Shown piece by piece: positions 49,373-58,871 of a DNA stretch of 64,000 bases. The notes below the pieces were generated by a model, which was not told the origin of the DNA, did no database searches, and worked only from the letters and a program-made list of their open reading frames with translations. The translations under genes were made by a program, and so were the position numbers. This DNA is from 9FT-COMBO-48-23 sp964400675 (GTDB lineage Bacteria > Chloroflexota > Dehalococcoidia > GIF9 > UBA5629), in assembly GCA_964400675.1 (NCBI GenBank), contig CAYNVO010000003.1, positions 186,001-250,000 of the forward strand. The letters are read 5' to 3'. How positions within the stretch are numbered: position 1 is the first letter of the stretch; each line of letters opens with the position of its first letter.

Positions 49373-50164
49373 ATGAAGCTAGCTATTACTGGTAAAGGTG
49401 GCGTAGGCAAAACTACACTAACAAGCCTTCTGGCTCGGATATATGCCGCTGAAGGCAACAAGGTTATAGCCATTGATGCCAACCCCGACGCTAATTTAGC
49501 TACAGCCTTAGGCATCAGTGATGACGAATCCCGCCGTATAACCCCAATTGCCGACCTCCAAGAGTTGATACAGGAACGCACAGGAGCTAAGTCAAGCAGC
49601 TTCGGCACATTTTTTAAGCTTAATCCCAAAGTTGACGACATTCCCGAGCGGTTCTCAATTCAAAAAGATGGAATAAAGCTCCTGGTCATGGGAACAGTCA
49701 AAAAAGGAGGCAGTGGATGTCTATGCCCAGAAGGGGCTATGCTCAAGAGTCTAGTCAGCCATCTGGTTTTAAGTAGGTCCGAAGTGGTCGTTATGGATAT
49801 GGATGCCGGCGTAGAGAATCTGGGACGCGGAACAGCTAAGAGCGTGGATGCTTTTATCATAGTAGCCGAACCAGGGCAACGTAGCTTTCAAACAGCTCGA
49901 GCCATTCGAGATTTAGCTAAAGACCTGGGCGTAAAAAGGTGCTATATTGTCGGCTCGAAAACACATGATGATGCTGAACGTCAATTTATTATTGATAACC
50001 TGCCTGATTTCGACGTTCTGGGTTTTATTAACTATCATCCTGAAGTCGCCGAAGCTGACCGGGCAGGAAAAAGTGTATTCGATACAGCTCCAGCCGCAGT
50101 CACTGACGCCAAGAATATAATGGAAAAGCTAGAACAAACCATCTCAAGGAAAAAAATTGAATAA
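49373..50164 (+). CDS. cooC: CooC-type nickel-insertion ATPase (MinD/Mrp fold)
   Basis: A 263-residue deviant-Walker ATPase. KLAITGKGGVGKTTLTSLLA is at the N-terminus, IDANPDANLATALG near residue 37, and the CxC metal-binding pair of CooC is present as GCLCPEGAMLKSL near residue 113. DMDAGVENLGRG near 142 also fits CooC. These proteins load nickel into carbon monoxide dehydrogenase. No CO dehydrogenase or acetyl-CoA synthase gene is in the window, so the client must lie elsewhere. The 3' end overlaps the pgk start by eight bases, which makes it the first gene of the glycolytic operon. Confidence 0.88.
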   Translation: MKLAITGKGGVGKTTLTSLLARIYAAEGNKVIAIDANPDANLATALGISDDESRRITPIADLQELIQERTGAKSSSFGTFFKLNPKVDDIPERFSIQKDGIKLLVMGTVKKGGSGCLCPEGAMLKSLVSHLVLSRSEVVVMDMDAGVENLGRGTAKSVDAFIIVAEPGQRSFQTARAIRDLAKDLGVKRCYIVGSKTHDDAERQFIIDNLPDFDVLGFINYHPEVAEADRAGKSVFDTAPAAVTDAKNIMEKLEQTISRKKIE

Positions 50165-51350
50165 AAAGACCATTAAAGACATAGCAGTAGAGGGAAATAG
50201 GGTTCTAGTTAGAGTTGATTTCAATGTGCCGCTGGATGTAAAGACAGGTACCATTACCGATGATAGCCGCATTCGGGCTGCTATACCCACCATAAAATAC
50301 CTGGTTGACCATAAGGCGAAGGTTATCCTGTGTTCTCATCTGGGACGCCCGGATGGCAAGGTAGTAGAAGGATTGCGAATGACTCCCATAGCAAAACGGC
50401 TTTCCCAATTAACAAAATTACCAGTTCCAACCGCCCCTGATTGCATAGGCGCTGACGTAGAGAAAACAGTAAACAATCTCAAGGGAGGCGACATTCTGCT
50501 TCTGGAAAACATACGGTTTCACGCTGAGGAGAAAGCCAATGATCCTTCTTTCGCCCAAACATTAGCTAAGCTGGCTGACATCTATGTTGATGACGCCTTT
50601 GGCACTGCCCACCGAGCTCATGCCTCAACAGTAGGGGTAGCTAAGCATCTGCCAGCAGTCGCCGGCTTTCTAATGGAAAAGGAATTGAAGGCTCTCGGCG
50701 CTATTCTCACCAATCCCAAGCACCCTTTTGCCGCCCTATTGGGCGGTGCCAAAGTTAGCGATAAAATCGGCCTTATTCAAAATATATTAGACAAAGTTGA
50801 CCTGCTACTCATTGGTGGTGGCATGGCAGCTACTTTTTTGAAAGCCTCTGGCTACGAGGTAGGCCTTTCTTTATTAGAAGCCGACAAGATAGGTTTAGCC
50901 CATGAATTGATGGAAATCACCAGGCAAAACGGGGTGTCTTTATTCCTGCCCAAAGATGTTGTAGTAGCCAATAGCATAAACACAGAAGCGATAGGCGAGG
51001 TAGTCCCGGTAGCCAGTATACCAGCAGATAAAAGCATCGTCGATATCGGGCCGAAAACCATTGAACTATTTTCACAAAAAATAAGACCATGCCAAACGGT
51101 TTTTTGGAACGGCCCCATGGGAGTTTATGAGATACCTCAATTTGCTCGGGGAACTAAGGCCATGGCTGAACTATTAGCCAGCATGAAAGCAACAACTGTT
51201 GTCGGCGGTGGCTCAACAGCTGAAATCGTTGAAGAGATGAGCTTGACGCATAAAATGACACATGTCTCCACAGGTGGCGGTGCCAGCTTGAAGTTCTTGG
51301 AAGGAAAGATGCTGCCCGGTGTAACCGTGCTGCTGGATAAAGAAAAATGA
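50157..51350 (+). CDS. pgk: Phosphoglycerate kinase
   Basis: A 397-residue two-lobed kinase interconverting 1,3-bisphosphoglycerate and 3-phosphoglycerate. It has RVDFNVPLD near residue 20, SHLGRPDG near 61, the LLLENIRFHAEE region near 116, DDAFGTAHRAHAST near 140, ALLGGAKVSDKIGLI near 190 and the C-terminal GGGSTAEIVEE and STGGGASLKFLEG motifs. Start TTG 50157 overlaps cooC by eight bases. The next gene, apgM, overlaps its stop. GAPDH is not present here. Confidence 0.95.
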   Translation: MNKKTIKDIAVEGNRVLVRVDFNVPLDVKTGTITDDSRIRAAIPTIKYLVDHKAKVILCSHLGRPDGKVVEGLRMTPIAKRLSQLTKLPVPTAPDCIGADVEKTVNNLKGGDILLLENIRFHAEEKANDPSFAQTLAKLADIYVDDAFGTAHRAHASTVGVAKHLPAVAGFLMEKELKALGAILTNPKHPFAALLGGAKVSDKIGLIQNILDKVDLLLIGGGMAATFLKASGYEVGLSLLEADKIGLAHELMEITRQNGVSLFLPKDVVVANSINTEAIGEVVPVASIPADKSIVDIGPKTIELFSQKIRPCQTVFWNGPMGVYEIPQFARGTKAMAELLASMKATTVVGGGSTAEIVEEMSLTHKMTHVSTGGGASLKFLEGKMLPGVTVLLDKEK

Positions 51351-52552
51351 TTCCACTAGAAGAAATAAAACAAATCAGCATAGTTTCGCCATCCAAGATA
51401 GTGATGCTGGTCATCGATGGCCTCGGAGGGTTACCCGATACTAAGACAGGCAAGACAGAATTAGAGACAGCTCACACCCCTTATCTTGATCAACTGGCCA
51501 AGAAGAGTGTATGCGGACTCACCGACCCGGTCAGCCCAGGAATTACTCCGGGCAGTGGACCAGGGCATCTGGCGTTATTTGGCTATGACCCAATCAGATT
51601 CGCCATAGGGCGAGGAATCTTAGAAGCATTAGGAATTGGATTCGAGCTCAAAAAGAACGACGTTGCTGCTCGAGGTAATTTCTGCACAGTTGACAAAAAA
51701 GGGCTTATCACTGACCGTAGAGCTGGCCGTATTACTACAGATAAATGCATCGAACTGTGTGCTCTACTAGCCCGCATCAAATTGCAAGGAATTAAAAGCT
51801 TTGTCTTTCCAGTCAAAGAACACCGGTTCTCATTCATCCTACGTGGCAGTGAGTTACATGCCGAGCTCAATGACACTGACCCACAAAAGACAGGAGCAGC
51901 CCCATATCCAGCTAAGCACACAAAACAAATAGCCAAGTATACGGCTGATATCGTGAATAACTTTATCAAAAAAGCGTCGGAAATCTTGGCAGGACATCAC
52001 CCTGCCAATATGATTCTGCTCCGAGGCTTCTCTAAAATACCTGATATCCCATCCATGAGTGATATATATAAGCTGACGCCAGCAGCCATAGCCGGCTACC
52101 CTATGTATAAGGGGCTTGCCATGCTGGTAGGAATGAAGGTATTCAGTGCCGAAGGTGGCATCCAGGAAGAACTTAAGGTTTTGGCCGATTGCTATAATCA
52201 ACACGATTTCTTCTATGTTCATGTCAAACATGCAGACAGTGCCGGCGAGGATGGAGATTTCAATAGAAAAGTCAAAGTCATTGAGCAAGTTGACTCGGCT
52301 TTGCCTAAATTACTGGATCTAAAACCAGATGTTATCATCGTCACCGGCGACCATTCGACTCCAGCCATGCTGAAAGGGCACAGCTGGCATCCGGTACCTC
52401 TCCTGCTTTACTCTCAATGGTGCCGGCCTGACAACGTTCAAGAATTCTCCGAACCTGCCTGCATCTCAGGCGGACTGGGCAGAATACATGCTACAGATAT
52501 CATGCCTCTGTCTATGGCCAACGCTTTGAAACTAACAAAATTTGGAGCTTGA
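51347..52552 (+). CDS. apgM: 2,3-bisphosphoglycerate-independent phosphoglycerate mutase, archaeal type
   Basis: A 401-residue alkaline-phosphatase-superfamily enzyme interconverting 3- and 2-phosphoglycerate. It has MLVIDGLGGLPDTKTGKTELETAHTP near residue 17. The catalytic Ser/Thr region is GITPGSGPGHLALFGYDP near 64, and metal ligands lie in VHVKHADSAGEDGD near 290 and VTGDHSTPA near 332. The length fits the ApgM family found in Archaea and a minority of bacteria rather than GpmI (about 510). The ATG overlaps the pgk stop (ATGA). Confidence 0.94.
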   Translation: MIPLEEIKQISIVSPSKIVMLVIDGLGGLPDTKTGKTELETAHTPYLDQLAKKSVCGLTDPVSPGITPGSGPGHLALFGYDPIRFAIGRGILEALGIGFELKKNDVAARGNFCTVDKKGLITDRRAGRITTDKCIELCALLARIKLQGIKSFVFPVKEHRFSFILRGSELHAELNDTDPQKTGAAPYPAKHTKQIAKYTADIVNNFIKKASEILAGHHPANMILLRGFSKIPDIPSMSDIYKLTPAAIAGYPMYKGLAMLVGMKVFSAEGGIQEELKVLADCYNQHDFFYVHVKHADSAGEDGDFNRKVKVIEQVDSALPKLLDLKPDVIIVTGDHSTPAMLKGHSWHPVPLLLYSQWCRPDNVQEFSEPACISGGLGRIHATDIMPLSMANALKLTKFGA

Positions 52553-52553
52553 T

Positions 52554-53318
52554 ATGCGCAGACCTTTAATCTCTGGTAACTGGAAAATGAACACCAAGCT
52601 TGAAGAGGCTGAAGACCTCGTTCGGGCTATGCTGACTCAATTAGATAGTATAGACAATGTAGAAAAGGTGCTGTGCCCACCGTTTGTCTCACTAGCCACC
52701 ATAAAGGAGATTATCAAAGGCACATCAATTAAGCTCGGCGCTCAAAATATGTACTTTGAGGACAAAGGTGCCTACACCGGTGAAATATCACCTTCTATGC
52801 TAGTCGGAATATGCGATTTCGTAATCCTTGGGCATTCAGAGCGCAGGCAATATTTCGCCGAGACAGACGAGTTAGTCAATAAAAAGGTAAAGAAAGCCTT
52901 AGAATCTGGACTTAAACCTATTTTGTGTGTCGGAGAAAGCCTTGAAGATAACGAGGCTAGCAGAACAGAACAAAAAATAACCAGGCAGGTAAATGCTGGT
53001 TTATCAGGGATAAATCCTACAAGCCAACTTGTTATCGCCTACGAGCCAATCTGGGCTATTGGCACCGGTAAAGCAGCTACAGGCAAACAAGCCAATGCCA
53101 CAATCAACCTTGTTCGCAACACACTGGCTAATATATGGAACCAGGAAACAGCCAAAGCAGTGCGTATACTGTACGGCGGCAGCGTCACCGGCAACAACAT
53201 CGCTGAATTCATTGCCGAACCTGATATCGATGGTGCTCTGGTAGGCGGTGCCAGCCTTAAAGCTGACGAGTTCGTAAGAATCGTCAGGCAAACAGCCAAT
53301 ATTAAAGCAACCCAATGA
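52554..53318 (+). CDS. tpiA: Triosephosphate isomerase
   Basis: A 254-residue TIM barrel. The catalytic residues are Lys11 (GNWKMN), His94 (ILGHSERR) and Glu164 (YEPIWAIGTG); the phosphate loop YGGSVTGNN and GALVGGASL lie at the C-terminus. ATG 52554 follows GGAG at 52544 and begins just after the apgM stop (52550-52552). It overlaps miaA by four bases. With pgk and apgM it covers the lower part of glycolysis/gluconeogenesis. Confidence 0.96.
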   Translation: MRRPLISGNWKMNTKLEEAEDLVRAMLTQLDSIDNVEKVLCPPFVSLATIKEIIKGTSIKLGAQNMYFEDKGAYTGEISPSMLVGICDFVILGHSERRQYFAETDELVNKKVKKALESGLKPILCVGESLEDNEASRTEQKITRQVNAGLSGINPTSQLVIAYEPIWAIGTGKAATGKQANATINLVRNTLANIWNQETAKAVRILYGGSVTGNNIAEFIAEPDIDGALVGGASLKADEFVRIVRQTANIKATQ

Positions 53319-54265
53319 AGTGCCTTGTTGCTGTTATAGGTCCAACAGCAGTAGGTAAAAGCCAGCTTGCTTTACGCCTAGCCCAAGATTTCGATGGTGA
53401 GATAGTAAATGCTGATAGCAGGCAAGTTTACCGCTATATGGACATCGGCACAGCCAAACCCAGTCCCGTTGAGCTATCACTGGTTCGCCATCATCTCATT
53501 GACATAATTAATCCCGATGAACCCTTCAGCTTAGCCATATATCAGAAACTGGCACTTGAAACGATTGAGAACACTCAGCAGCGGCATAAACTACCTCTTC
53601 TGGTTGGCGGCAGCGGCCTCTATATCTGGTCGGTAATAGAAGGCTGGCAGATACCACCAGTTGCTCCAGATACAGAGTTCAGACACAACCTTGAGATAAG
53701 AGCCAAAGAAGAAGGGGGATACGCTCTATATCAAGAACTGCAGAAAATAGACCCGGTAGCTGCCACTAAGATTATGCCCACCAACCTGCGACGGGTTATC
53801 AGAGCTTTAGAGATATGCCAGGCAACAGGACAAACAGTGTCTCAGTTATGGCAAAAACAACCGCCATCATGCCCAATTATAATCATCGGCTTAACTATGC
53901 AAAGAGACAATTTATATCGTAGAATTGACTTCAGGGTGGACGAGATGATAAAACAAGGGCTAATAGACGAAGTGAAAGATTTAATAGCAAAGGGCTATAG
54001 TCCAGATTTACCTTCCATGTCTGGCATAGGTTACAAACAGATAGATATGTTCATTCAGGAAAAGTTGGCTTTGCCCGCAGCCATTCAGCAAATGAAAAAC
54101 GAGACACATCGCTTTGCCCGTCGTCAATATGCCTGGTTCCACCTGAACGATGCCAGAATTCACTGGCTCAGCGAATCTGACGACATACAGAAAGAAGCAA
54201 CCAAATTAGTGGCATCCTTTCTGACTGGGATTCATGGCAAACAGGTCAATCATGAAATTCACTAA
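53315..54265 (+). CDS. miaA: tRNA dimethylallyltransferase
   Basis: A 316-residue enzyme that prenylates A37 of tRNAs. The P-loop GPTAVGKSQLAL lies at residues 9-20, followed by EIVNADSRQVYRYMDIGTAKP near 30, HHLIDIINPDEPFS near 62, VGGSGLYI near 96 and MPTNLRRVIRALEI near 152. The C-terminal RFARRQYAWF is typical. It supplies the i6A substrate for MiaB (42.5 kb). The ATG overlaps the tpiA stop; dapF begins inside its last codons. Confidence 0.95.
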   Translation: MKCLVAVIGPTAVGKSQLALRLAQDFDGEIVNADSRQVYRYMDIGTAKPSPVELSLVRHHLIDIINPDEPFSLAIYQKLALETIENTQQRHKLPLLVGGSGLYIWSVIEGWQIPPVAPDTEFRHNLEIRAKEEGGYALYQELQKIDPVAATKIMPTNLRRVIRALEICQATGQTVSQLWQKQPPSCPIIIIGLTMQRDNLYRRIDFRVDEMIKQGLIDEVKDLIAKGYSPDLPSMSGIGYKQIDMFIQEKLALPAAIQQMKNETHRFARRQYAWFHLNDARIHWLSESDDIQKEATKLVASFLTGIHGKQVNHEIH

Positions 54266-55112
54266 ACTGCAGGCTACCGGTAACGACTTTATCTTAATAG
54301 ACGCTCGGAATATGGAGCGGGATTGGGCAAAGCTGGCCCGAGATATGTGCCACCGCTATTTCGGCGCGGGTGCCGACGGTATAATGCTGGTAATGACCTC
54401 ACATACTGCCAGCTTAAAAATGCGGCTTTTCAACTCCGATGGCTCCGAGGCTGAGATAAGCGGCAATGGCTTGAGATGCTTTGCCAAATACGCCATTGAT
54501 AGAAAAATAGTTCCCGGACCAAACTTAACCGTGGAGACCATGGCAGGCATTAGGACCATCGAGGCTTCTCTTTCCAGTGGCAAAGTTGCCCAGGCTAAAG
54601 TTAACATGGGCATGCCACGCTTTAGAACTGAAGATATACCAGCCCTGATAGACAAATCCCAGAAGGGCAGGGGAGAAGTTGACATAATGCCAATTCTTGA
54701 TTACCCTTTAAACGTTAACGGGAAAAAGCTAACCCTATCTTTTGTGTCTATGGGAAACCCTCATGCTGTAAACTTTTTATCCCAGCCTGTAGCAGATTTT
54801 ACTCTCTGTGAAATAGGACCGCAGGTAGAAAACCATCCTATGTTCCCACAACGAGTAAATTTTGAGATAGCCAGAGTTATCAACCGAAATAAAATAGAAG
54901 CCAGAGTCTGGGAACGGGGAGCCGGCGAAACTCTATCATGCGGCAGCGGTGCCTGTGCCATAGCCGTAATTGCCAAGCTGAAAGGCTACTCAGGCGATAA
55001 GCTTGACATAATGTTACAAGGCGGTAACTTGACCGTAACCTGGGATGGGGTAGGGGAGGTATACCTCAGCGGCCCAGTCGAAGAAGTCTTTACTGGAGAG
55101 TGGCTAAAATGA
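54252..55112 (+). CDS. dapF: Diaminopimelate epimerase
   Basis: A 286-residue pyridoxal-independent epimerase turning LL- into meso-diaminopimelate for lysine and peptidoglycan. The two catalytic Cys are Cys76 (GNGLRCFAKY) and Cys230 (GETLSCGSGACA). The N-terminal MKFTKLQATGNDFILID fixes the start at ATG 54252, 14 bases inside miaA. The last codons overlap dapL by four bases. DapL makes its substrate, so the pair forms the aminotransferase route to diaminopimelate. Confidence 0.96.
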   Translation: MKFTKLQATGNDFILIDARNMERDWAKLARDMCHRYFGAGADGIMLVMTSHTASLKMRLFNSDGSEAEISGNGLRCFAKYAIDRKIVPGPNLTVETMAGIRTIEASLSSGKVAQAKVNMGMPRFRTEDIPALIDKSQKGRGEVDIMPILDYPLNVNGKKLTLSFVSMGNPHAVNFLSQPVADFTLCEIGPQVENHPMFPQRVNFEIARVINRNKIEARVWERGAGETLSCGSGACAIAVIAKLKGYSGDKLDIMLQGGNLTVTWDGVGEVYLSGPVEEVFTGEWLK

Positions 55113-56281
55113 AACTTTCGCATCGTCTTGACAAGCTTCCACCATATCTTTTTGTGGAAATCAATCGTAAAATCTCCGAGAAACAAGCTATGGGAGAGGA
55201 TATAATCAGCTTTGCCATCGGTGACCCCGACATGCCAACTCCACAACACATAATAGACCAGCTATGTAAGGCTGCCCGTGACCCGGCTAATCATCGTTAC
55301 CCGGAAACCGCAGGACTGCCCGAGCTTTGCCAGGCTATTGCCCGGTGGTACCATAGGCGTTTTGGCATAGTCCTTGACCCCAATAAAGAGGTTTTGCCTC
55401 TCATCGGCTCTAAAGAAGGCATCGGACATATCTCTTTCTGTTTAATTGACCCCGGCGATGTAGCCCTGGTTCCTGACCCGGGATATCCAGTTTACTCCAT
55501 GAGCACCTTACTGGCTGGCGGCGAGCCTTACTTGCTGCCGTTGACCGAGAAAAATGATTTTCTACCCGACCTGGAAAGCATCCCTAAGAAAATCCTCGAA
55601 AATGCTAAGCTACTATGGCTGAATTACCCGAATAACCCCACCGGAGCAGTAGCTGACATCGCTTTTTTCCAGAAGGCGGTGCATTTTGCCCAGAAACACA
55701 ATCTGGCTATATGTCACGATGCCCCTTATACGGAAGTTGCCTTCGATGGCTATCAATCACCAAGCCTCTTACAGGTACCTGAGGCTAAAGAAGTCAGCAT
55801 AGAATTTCATTCTTTGTCCAAGACCTACAATATGACCGGCTGGAGAATAGGCATGGCTGTAGGCAACTCCCGAATGATAGACGCTCTTTTCCGGTTCAAG
55901 TCCAACCTGGACTCGGGTATTCCACAGGCAATTCAGCAAGCAGCTATCGAAGCATTAAATGGTCCTCAGGACTGCATTGCCGAACATAACGCTATTTACC
56001 AGCGACGCCGGGACAAACTGGTTAAGGCACTAAACGACATGGGCTTGAAAGCTAGCCTGCCTAAAGCCAGCTTTTATATCTGGGCTAGGATACCCGATGG
56101 TTATACATCGGTAGAGTTCACCACTGAATTGCTGGACAAGGCTAATGTGGCAGTCACTCCGGGGACTGGCTACGGGAGCGCCGGTGAAGGCTACATCCGT
56201 ATATCATTAGCCTTACCGGATGACCGTCTCGATGAAGGCATAAGCCGATTGCTGAGCTGGCACAGAACTAAGACAAAATAA
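55109..56281 (+). CDS. dapL: LL-diaminopimelate aminotransferase or close class I aminotransferase
   Basis: A 390-residue fold-type I, PLP-dependent aminotransferase. ISFAIGDPDMPTP lies near residue 33, YPETAGLPELCQAIARWY near 64, and LNYPNNPTGAVA near 170. The PLP Lys is in SLSKTYNMTGWRIGMA near residue 236, and the C-terminal RISLALPD Arg binds the carboxylate. Direct overlap with dapF (ATG inside the dapF stop, GGAGAG upstream) supports the diaminopimelate role, converting tetrahydrodipicolinate in one step. A general aspartate-type aminotransferase remains the alternative. An upstream in-frame GTG at 55100 is less likely. Confidence 0.88.
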   Translation: MKLSHRLDKLPPYLFVEINRKISEKQAMGEDIISFAIGDPDMPTPQHIIDQLCKAARDPANHRYPETAGLPELCQAIARWYHRRFGIVLDPNKEVLPLIGSKEGIGHISFCLIDPGDVALVPDPGYPVYSMSTLLAGGEPYLLPLTEKNDFLPDLESIPKKILENAKLLWLNYPNNPTGAVADIAFFQKAVHFAQKHNLAICHDAPYTEVAFDGYQSPSLLQVPEAKEVSIEFHSLSKTYNMTGWRIGMAVGNSRMIDALFRFKSNLDSGIPQAIQQAAIEALNGPQDCIAEHNAIYQRRRDKLVKALNDMGLKASLPKASFYIWARIPDGYTSVEFTTELLDKANVAVTPGTGYGSAGEGYIRISLALPDDRLDEGISRLLSWHRTKTK

Positions 56282-56289
56282 GTCACAAT

Positions 56290-57432
56290 ATGCGGCAGAC
56301 CTTACTTAAAACCCACGCTGAAGCAGAGAAGGCTTTTCTGGTTGGGATTGATAGCAAAGCCCATGCTGACAACTGGTCGATTGAAAGTTCCTTAGAGGAA
56401 TTATCTTACCTGGCGAGGACAGCCGGCGCCAGAGTAGTTGGCAAACTAGCCCAGAAACTGGAAAGACCTTCTCCAACTTATTATTTAGGCAAAGGAAAGT
56501 TAGAAGAGCTAATCAAGATCAGGGAGCAGTCGACATATAGCGTGGTCATATTCAATGATGAGCTATCACCACGCCAGCAGCGAAACCTAGAAGAGGCATT
56601 GGAAGTCAAGGTTATCGACCGCACAGCACTGATATTGGACATCTTTTCCCGGCGAGCCCAAACCCGCGAAGGTCAATTACAGGTAGAACTGGCTCAACAC
56701 CAGTATCTCTTGCCGCGCCTGGCCGGGCAATGGAGCCATCTCGAACGTCTGGGCGGCGGCATTGGCACCAGAGGACCAGGAGAATCACAATTAGAGACAG
56801 ACCGGCGCCTCATCCGTAGACGAATCCACCGACTACAGAATCAAATTGAGGCAGTAAGACGGCACCGTGCACTCTATCGCCAGAAGCGCAAGAGGAGCCA
56901 TATTCCTGTAGTCGCCCTGGTCGGCTATACTAACGCCGGCAAAAGCACCTTGCTCAATGCCCTGAGCCAGGCTGACGTCCTGACAGAAGACAAGCTCTTT
57001 TCCACATTGGACCCGGTGACCCGACGCCTGGTTTTGCCCGGAGGGCAGCAATTTCTGCTAACCGATACCGTTGGTTTCATTCATAAATTGCCACCATCCA
57101 TAGTAGCCGCCTTCAGAGCCACACTCGAAGAGTTAACCGAAGCCGATTTGCTACTGCATGTAGTTGACATAATACATCAGGACGCTGCTGAACAATTCCA
57201 GACAGTAGAGGAGATCCTTGCCGACCTCAACCTGGCTAACAAGCCTCAGATTACAGTCTTAAACAAGATGGATTTAGCAGGAAACCAAGAAGAAATAAAC
57301 ACCTTGACTCAAAACACACTCGTTAAACCACCAGACGATAACACAATAGTCATCTCAGCCTTAAAAGGCTGGGGTTTGGATATCCTTCTAGACAAAATTA
57401 GTACATATCTACATCAAAACCCGGAAATGTGA
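56290..57432 (+). CDS. hflX: Ribosome-associated GTPase HflX
   Basis: A 380-residue GTPase that splits stalled ribosomes. The N-terminal HflX domain carries LERPSPTYYLGKGKLEEL and VIFNDELSPRQQRNLEEAL. A Gly-rich GGGIGTRGPGESQLETDRR linker precedes a coiled coil near residues 178-205. The G domain follows: G1 GYTNAGKSTLLNAL near 214, G3 DTVGFI near 259, G4 NKMD near 330. It begins eight bases after dapL and ends the operon that started at cooC. The start is ATG 56290. Confidence 0.95.
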   Translation: MRQTLLKTHAEAEKAFLVGIDSKAHADNWSIESSLEELSYLARTAGARVVGKLAQKLERPSPTYYLGKGKLEELIKIREQSTYSVVIFNDELSPRQQRNLEEALEVKVIDRTALILDIFSRRAQTREGQLQVELAQHQYLLPRLAGQWSHLERLGGGIGTRGPGESQLETDRRLIRRRIHRLQNQIEAVRRHRALYRQKRKRSHIPVVALVGYTNAGKSTLLNALSQADVLTEDKLFSTLDPVTRRLVLPGGQQFLLTDTVGFIHKLPPSIVAAFRATLEELTEADLLLHVVDIIHQDAAEQFQTVEEILADLNLANKPQITVLNKMDLAGNQEEINTLTQNTLVKPPDDNTIVISALKGWGLDILLDKISTYLHQNPEM

Positions 57433-57436
57433 CGGA

Positions 57437-57466
57437 TTGGGTAAAAACAATGATAAGTGCTATTAT
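57437..57466 (+). promoter_or_regulatory. Possible promoter of the XRE-type regulator
   Basis: TTGGGT (57437-57442) and TATTAT (57461-57466) are separated by 18 bp and lie 15 bp before the regulator start. It is a weak match given only as a candidate. Confidence 0.4.
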
Positions 57467-57483
57467 ATTTTTAATAGGGCGTG

Positions 57484-57732
57484 ATGACGGACAGGGCAAA
57501 GGATAGCAATGTGCGCGAGAAACCCACAACACTAGGACAGTTCATACGCCAACGTCGCGAAGAGCGTGGCTTGCTTCGGATCGAGCTAGCCAAACTTGCT
57601 GATTTGTCTCCCAGCTTAATCAGTTCTATTGAAAATGGCACTACGCCGAACCCCAGTATTTTAACTGTAAAGGCATTAGGTAAAGCGTTACGGGCACAAA
57701 AAGAACTTTGGGAATTTATTACAAAACTCTAG
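57484..57732 (+). CDS. XRE-family helix-turn-helix regulator
   Basis: An 82-residue protein that is essentially one HTH_3 domain: LGQFIRQRREERGLLRIELAKLADLSPSLISSIENG, followed by PNPSILTVKALGKALR. It lacks any effector or dimerisation domain. The start is ATG 57484 or the adjoining GTG at 57481. It lies between hflX and a tyrosine recombinase gene, separated from the latter by 163 bases, and has its own promoter-like sequence. Targets are unknown; autoregulation is the usual case for such small proteins. Confidence 0.88.
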   Translation: MTDRAKDSNVREKPTTLGQFIRQRREERGLLRIELAKLADLSPSLISSIENGTTPNPSILTVKALGKALRAQKELWEFITKL

Positions 57733-57895
57733 AGAGATAAATGCCAATTCAAATCATCAATCCGCTCATAACGGCAGGGCATTGGCCCGGAAAGAGCTTG
57801 ACTAAAATAAATAATGTATAATTAGAGAAATTATTAAGGTTCTGATAATGGCACTTATGCGAGGTGCAGATAAGGGAAATTAGTCGGGTTGGAAA

Positions 57896-58825
57896 ATGCT
57901 AGAGCCGCTTATTGATGATTTTCTGGAATATCTCGAGGTCGAAAAAGGACGCTCGCCTCTTACGATACGTGAATACAGACATTGCTTAAACCGTTTCCTC
58001 GACTGGATTAAGACAAACTCAAAAGCAACAACACCTGCGGAAATAACGCCGGAGCTTATTAGAAGATACCGTTTATACCTGGCTCACTTACGTGACCAAA
58101 ACGACAAACCACTGAAACGCATCACCCAAACCTACCACATTATCGCCCTGAGGGCTTTTCTCCGCTATTTACTGGTTCAGCGTGACATTTCTACCCTATC
58201 CCCGGACAAAATCGAGTTGCCAAAGCAAAGCCAGCGGTTAGTCACTTTCCTGAACCCGGAGCAGCTAGAAAGACTGCTGAACAGCCCCAAGATATCAGAC
58301 GAGGTAGGACTTAGAGATAAGACAATCCTTGAAACCTTGTTCAGCACCGGACTCAGGGTTTCCGAGCTGGTGCGACTGAATCGCGACCAGATAAACCTGG
58401 ACCGCAAAGAATTTGGCGTCAGAGGCAAAGGAGACAAATTAAGGGTGGTCTTTCTCTCTGATACGGCAGCGCACTGGCTTGAGCGCTACCTGCAAACACG
58501 AAAAGACAGCTTCAAGCCGCTGTTTAGACGCTACAGCGGAAGAGTCGATGCTACAAAAGATGGCGAGAAGATGCGGCTGACAGCAAGGTCGGTGCAGGAA
58601 ATCGTCAACAAATACGCCAAAAGATGCGGCTTACCCATCGAGGTCACCCCACACACCCTGAGGCACTCCTTCGCCACTGACCTGCTAATCGGCGGCGCTG
58701 ACCTTCGTTCTGTCCAGGAAATGCTTGGTCACGAGAGCATCCGCACCACCCAGGTCTATACTCACGTCACCAACAGGCACTTAAAAGAGGTCCATCAGGC
58801 TTATCACAGCAGAAACAAAGGTTAA
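57896..58825 (+). CDS. Tyrosine recombinase of the XerC/XerD type
   Basis: A 309-residue site-specific recombinase. The N-terminal SAM-like core-binding domain (VEKGRSPLTIREYRHCLNRFLDWI) is followed by the catalytic domain with all active residues: Arg154 (TGLRVSE), Lys178 (RGKGDK), His253 and Arg256 (HTLRH), His279 (LGHESI) and nucleophile Tyr288. Length and motifs fit chromosome-dimer resolvases XerC/XerD, and it lies among housekeeping genes. A phage or island integrase is less likely but a CAT-anticodon tRNA is only 1 kb downstream. trxB follows by 46 bases. Confidence 0.92.
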   Translation: MLEPLIDDFLEYLEVEKGRSPLTIREYRHCLNRFLDWIKTNSKATTPAEITPELIRRYRLYLAHLRDQNDKPLKRITQTYHIIALRAFLRYLLVQRDISTLSPDKIELPKQSQRLVTFLNPEQLERLLNSPKISDEVGLRDKTILETLFSTGLRVSELVRLNRDQINLDRKEFGVRGKGDKLRVVFLSDTAAHWLERYLQTRKDSFKPLFRRYSGRVDATKDGEKMRLTARSVQEIVNKYAKRCGLPIEVTPHTLRHSFATDLLIGGADLRSVQEMLGHESIRTTQVYTHVTNRHLKEVHQAYHSRNKG

Positions 58826-58871
58826 CTCTAAATATTATGTCAAGTCATCCTAGCGAACTAATGGAGGAGAA

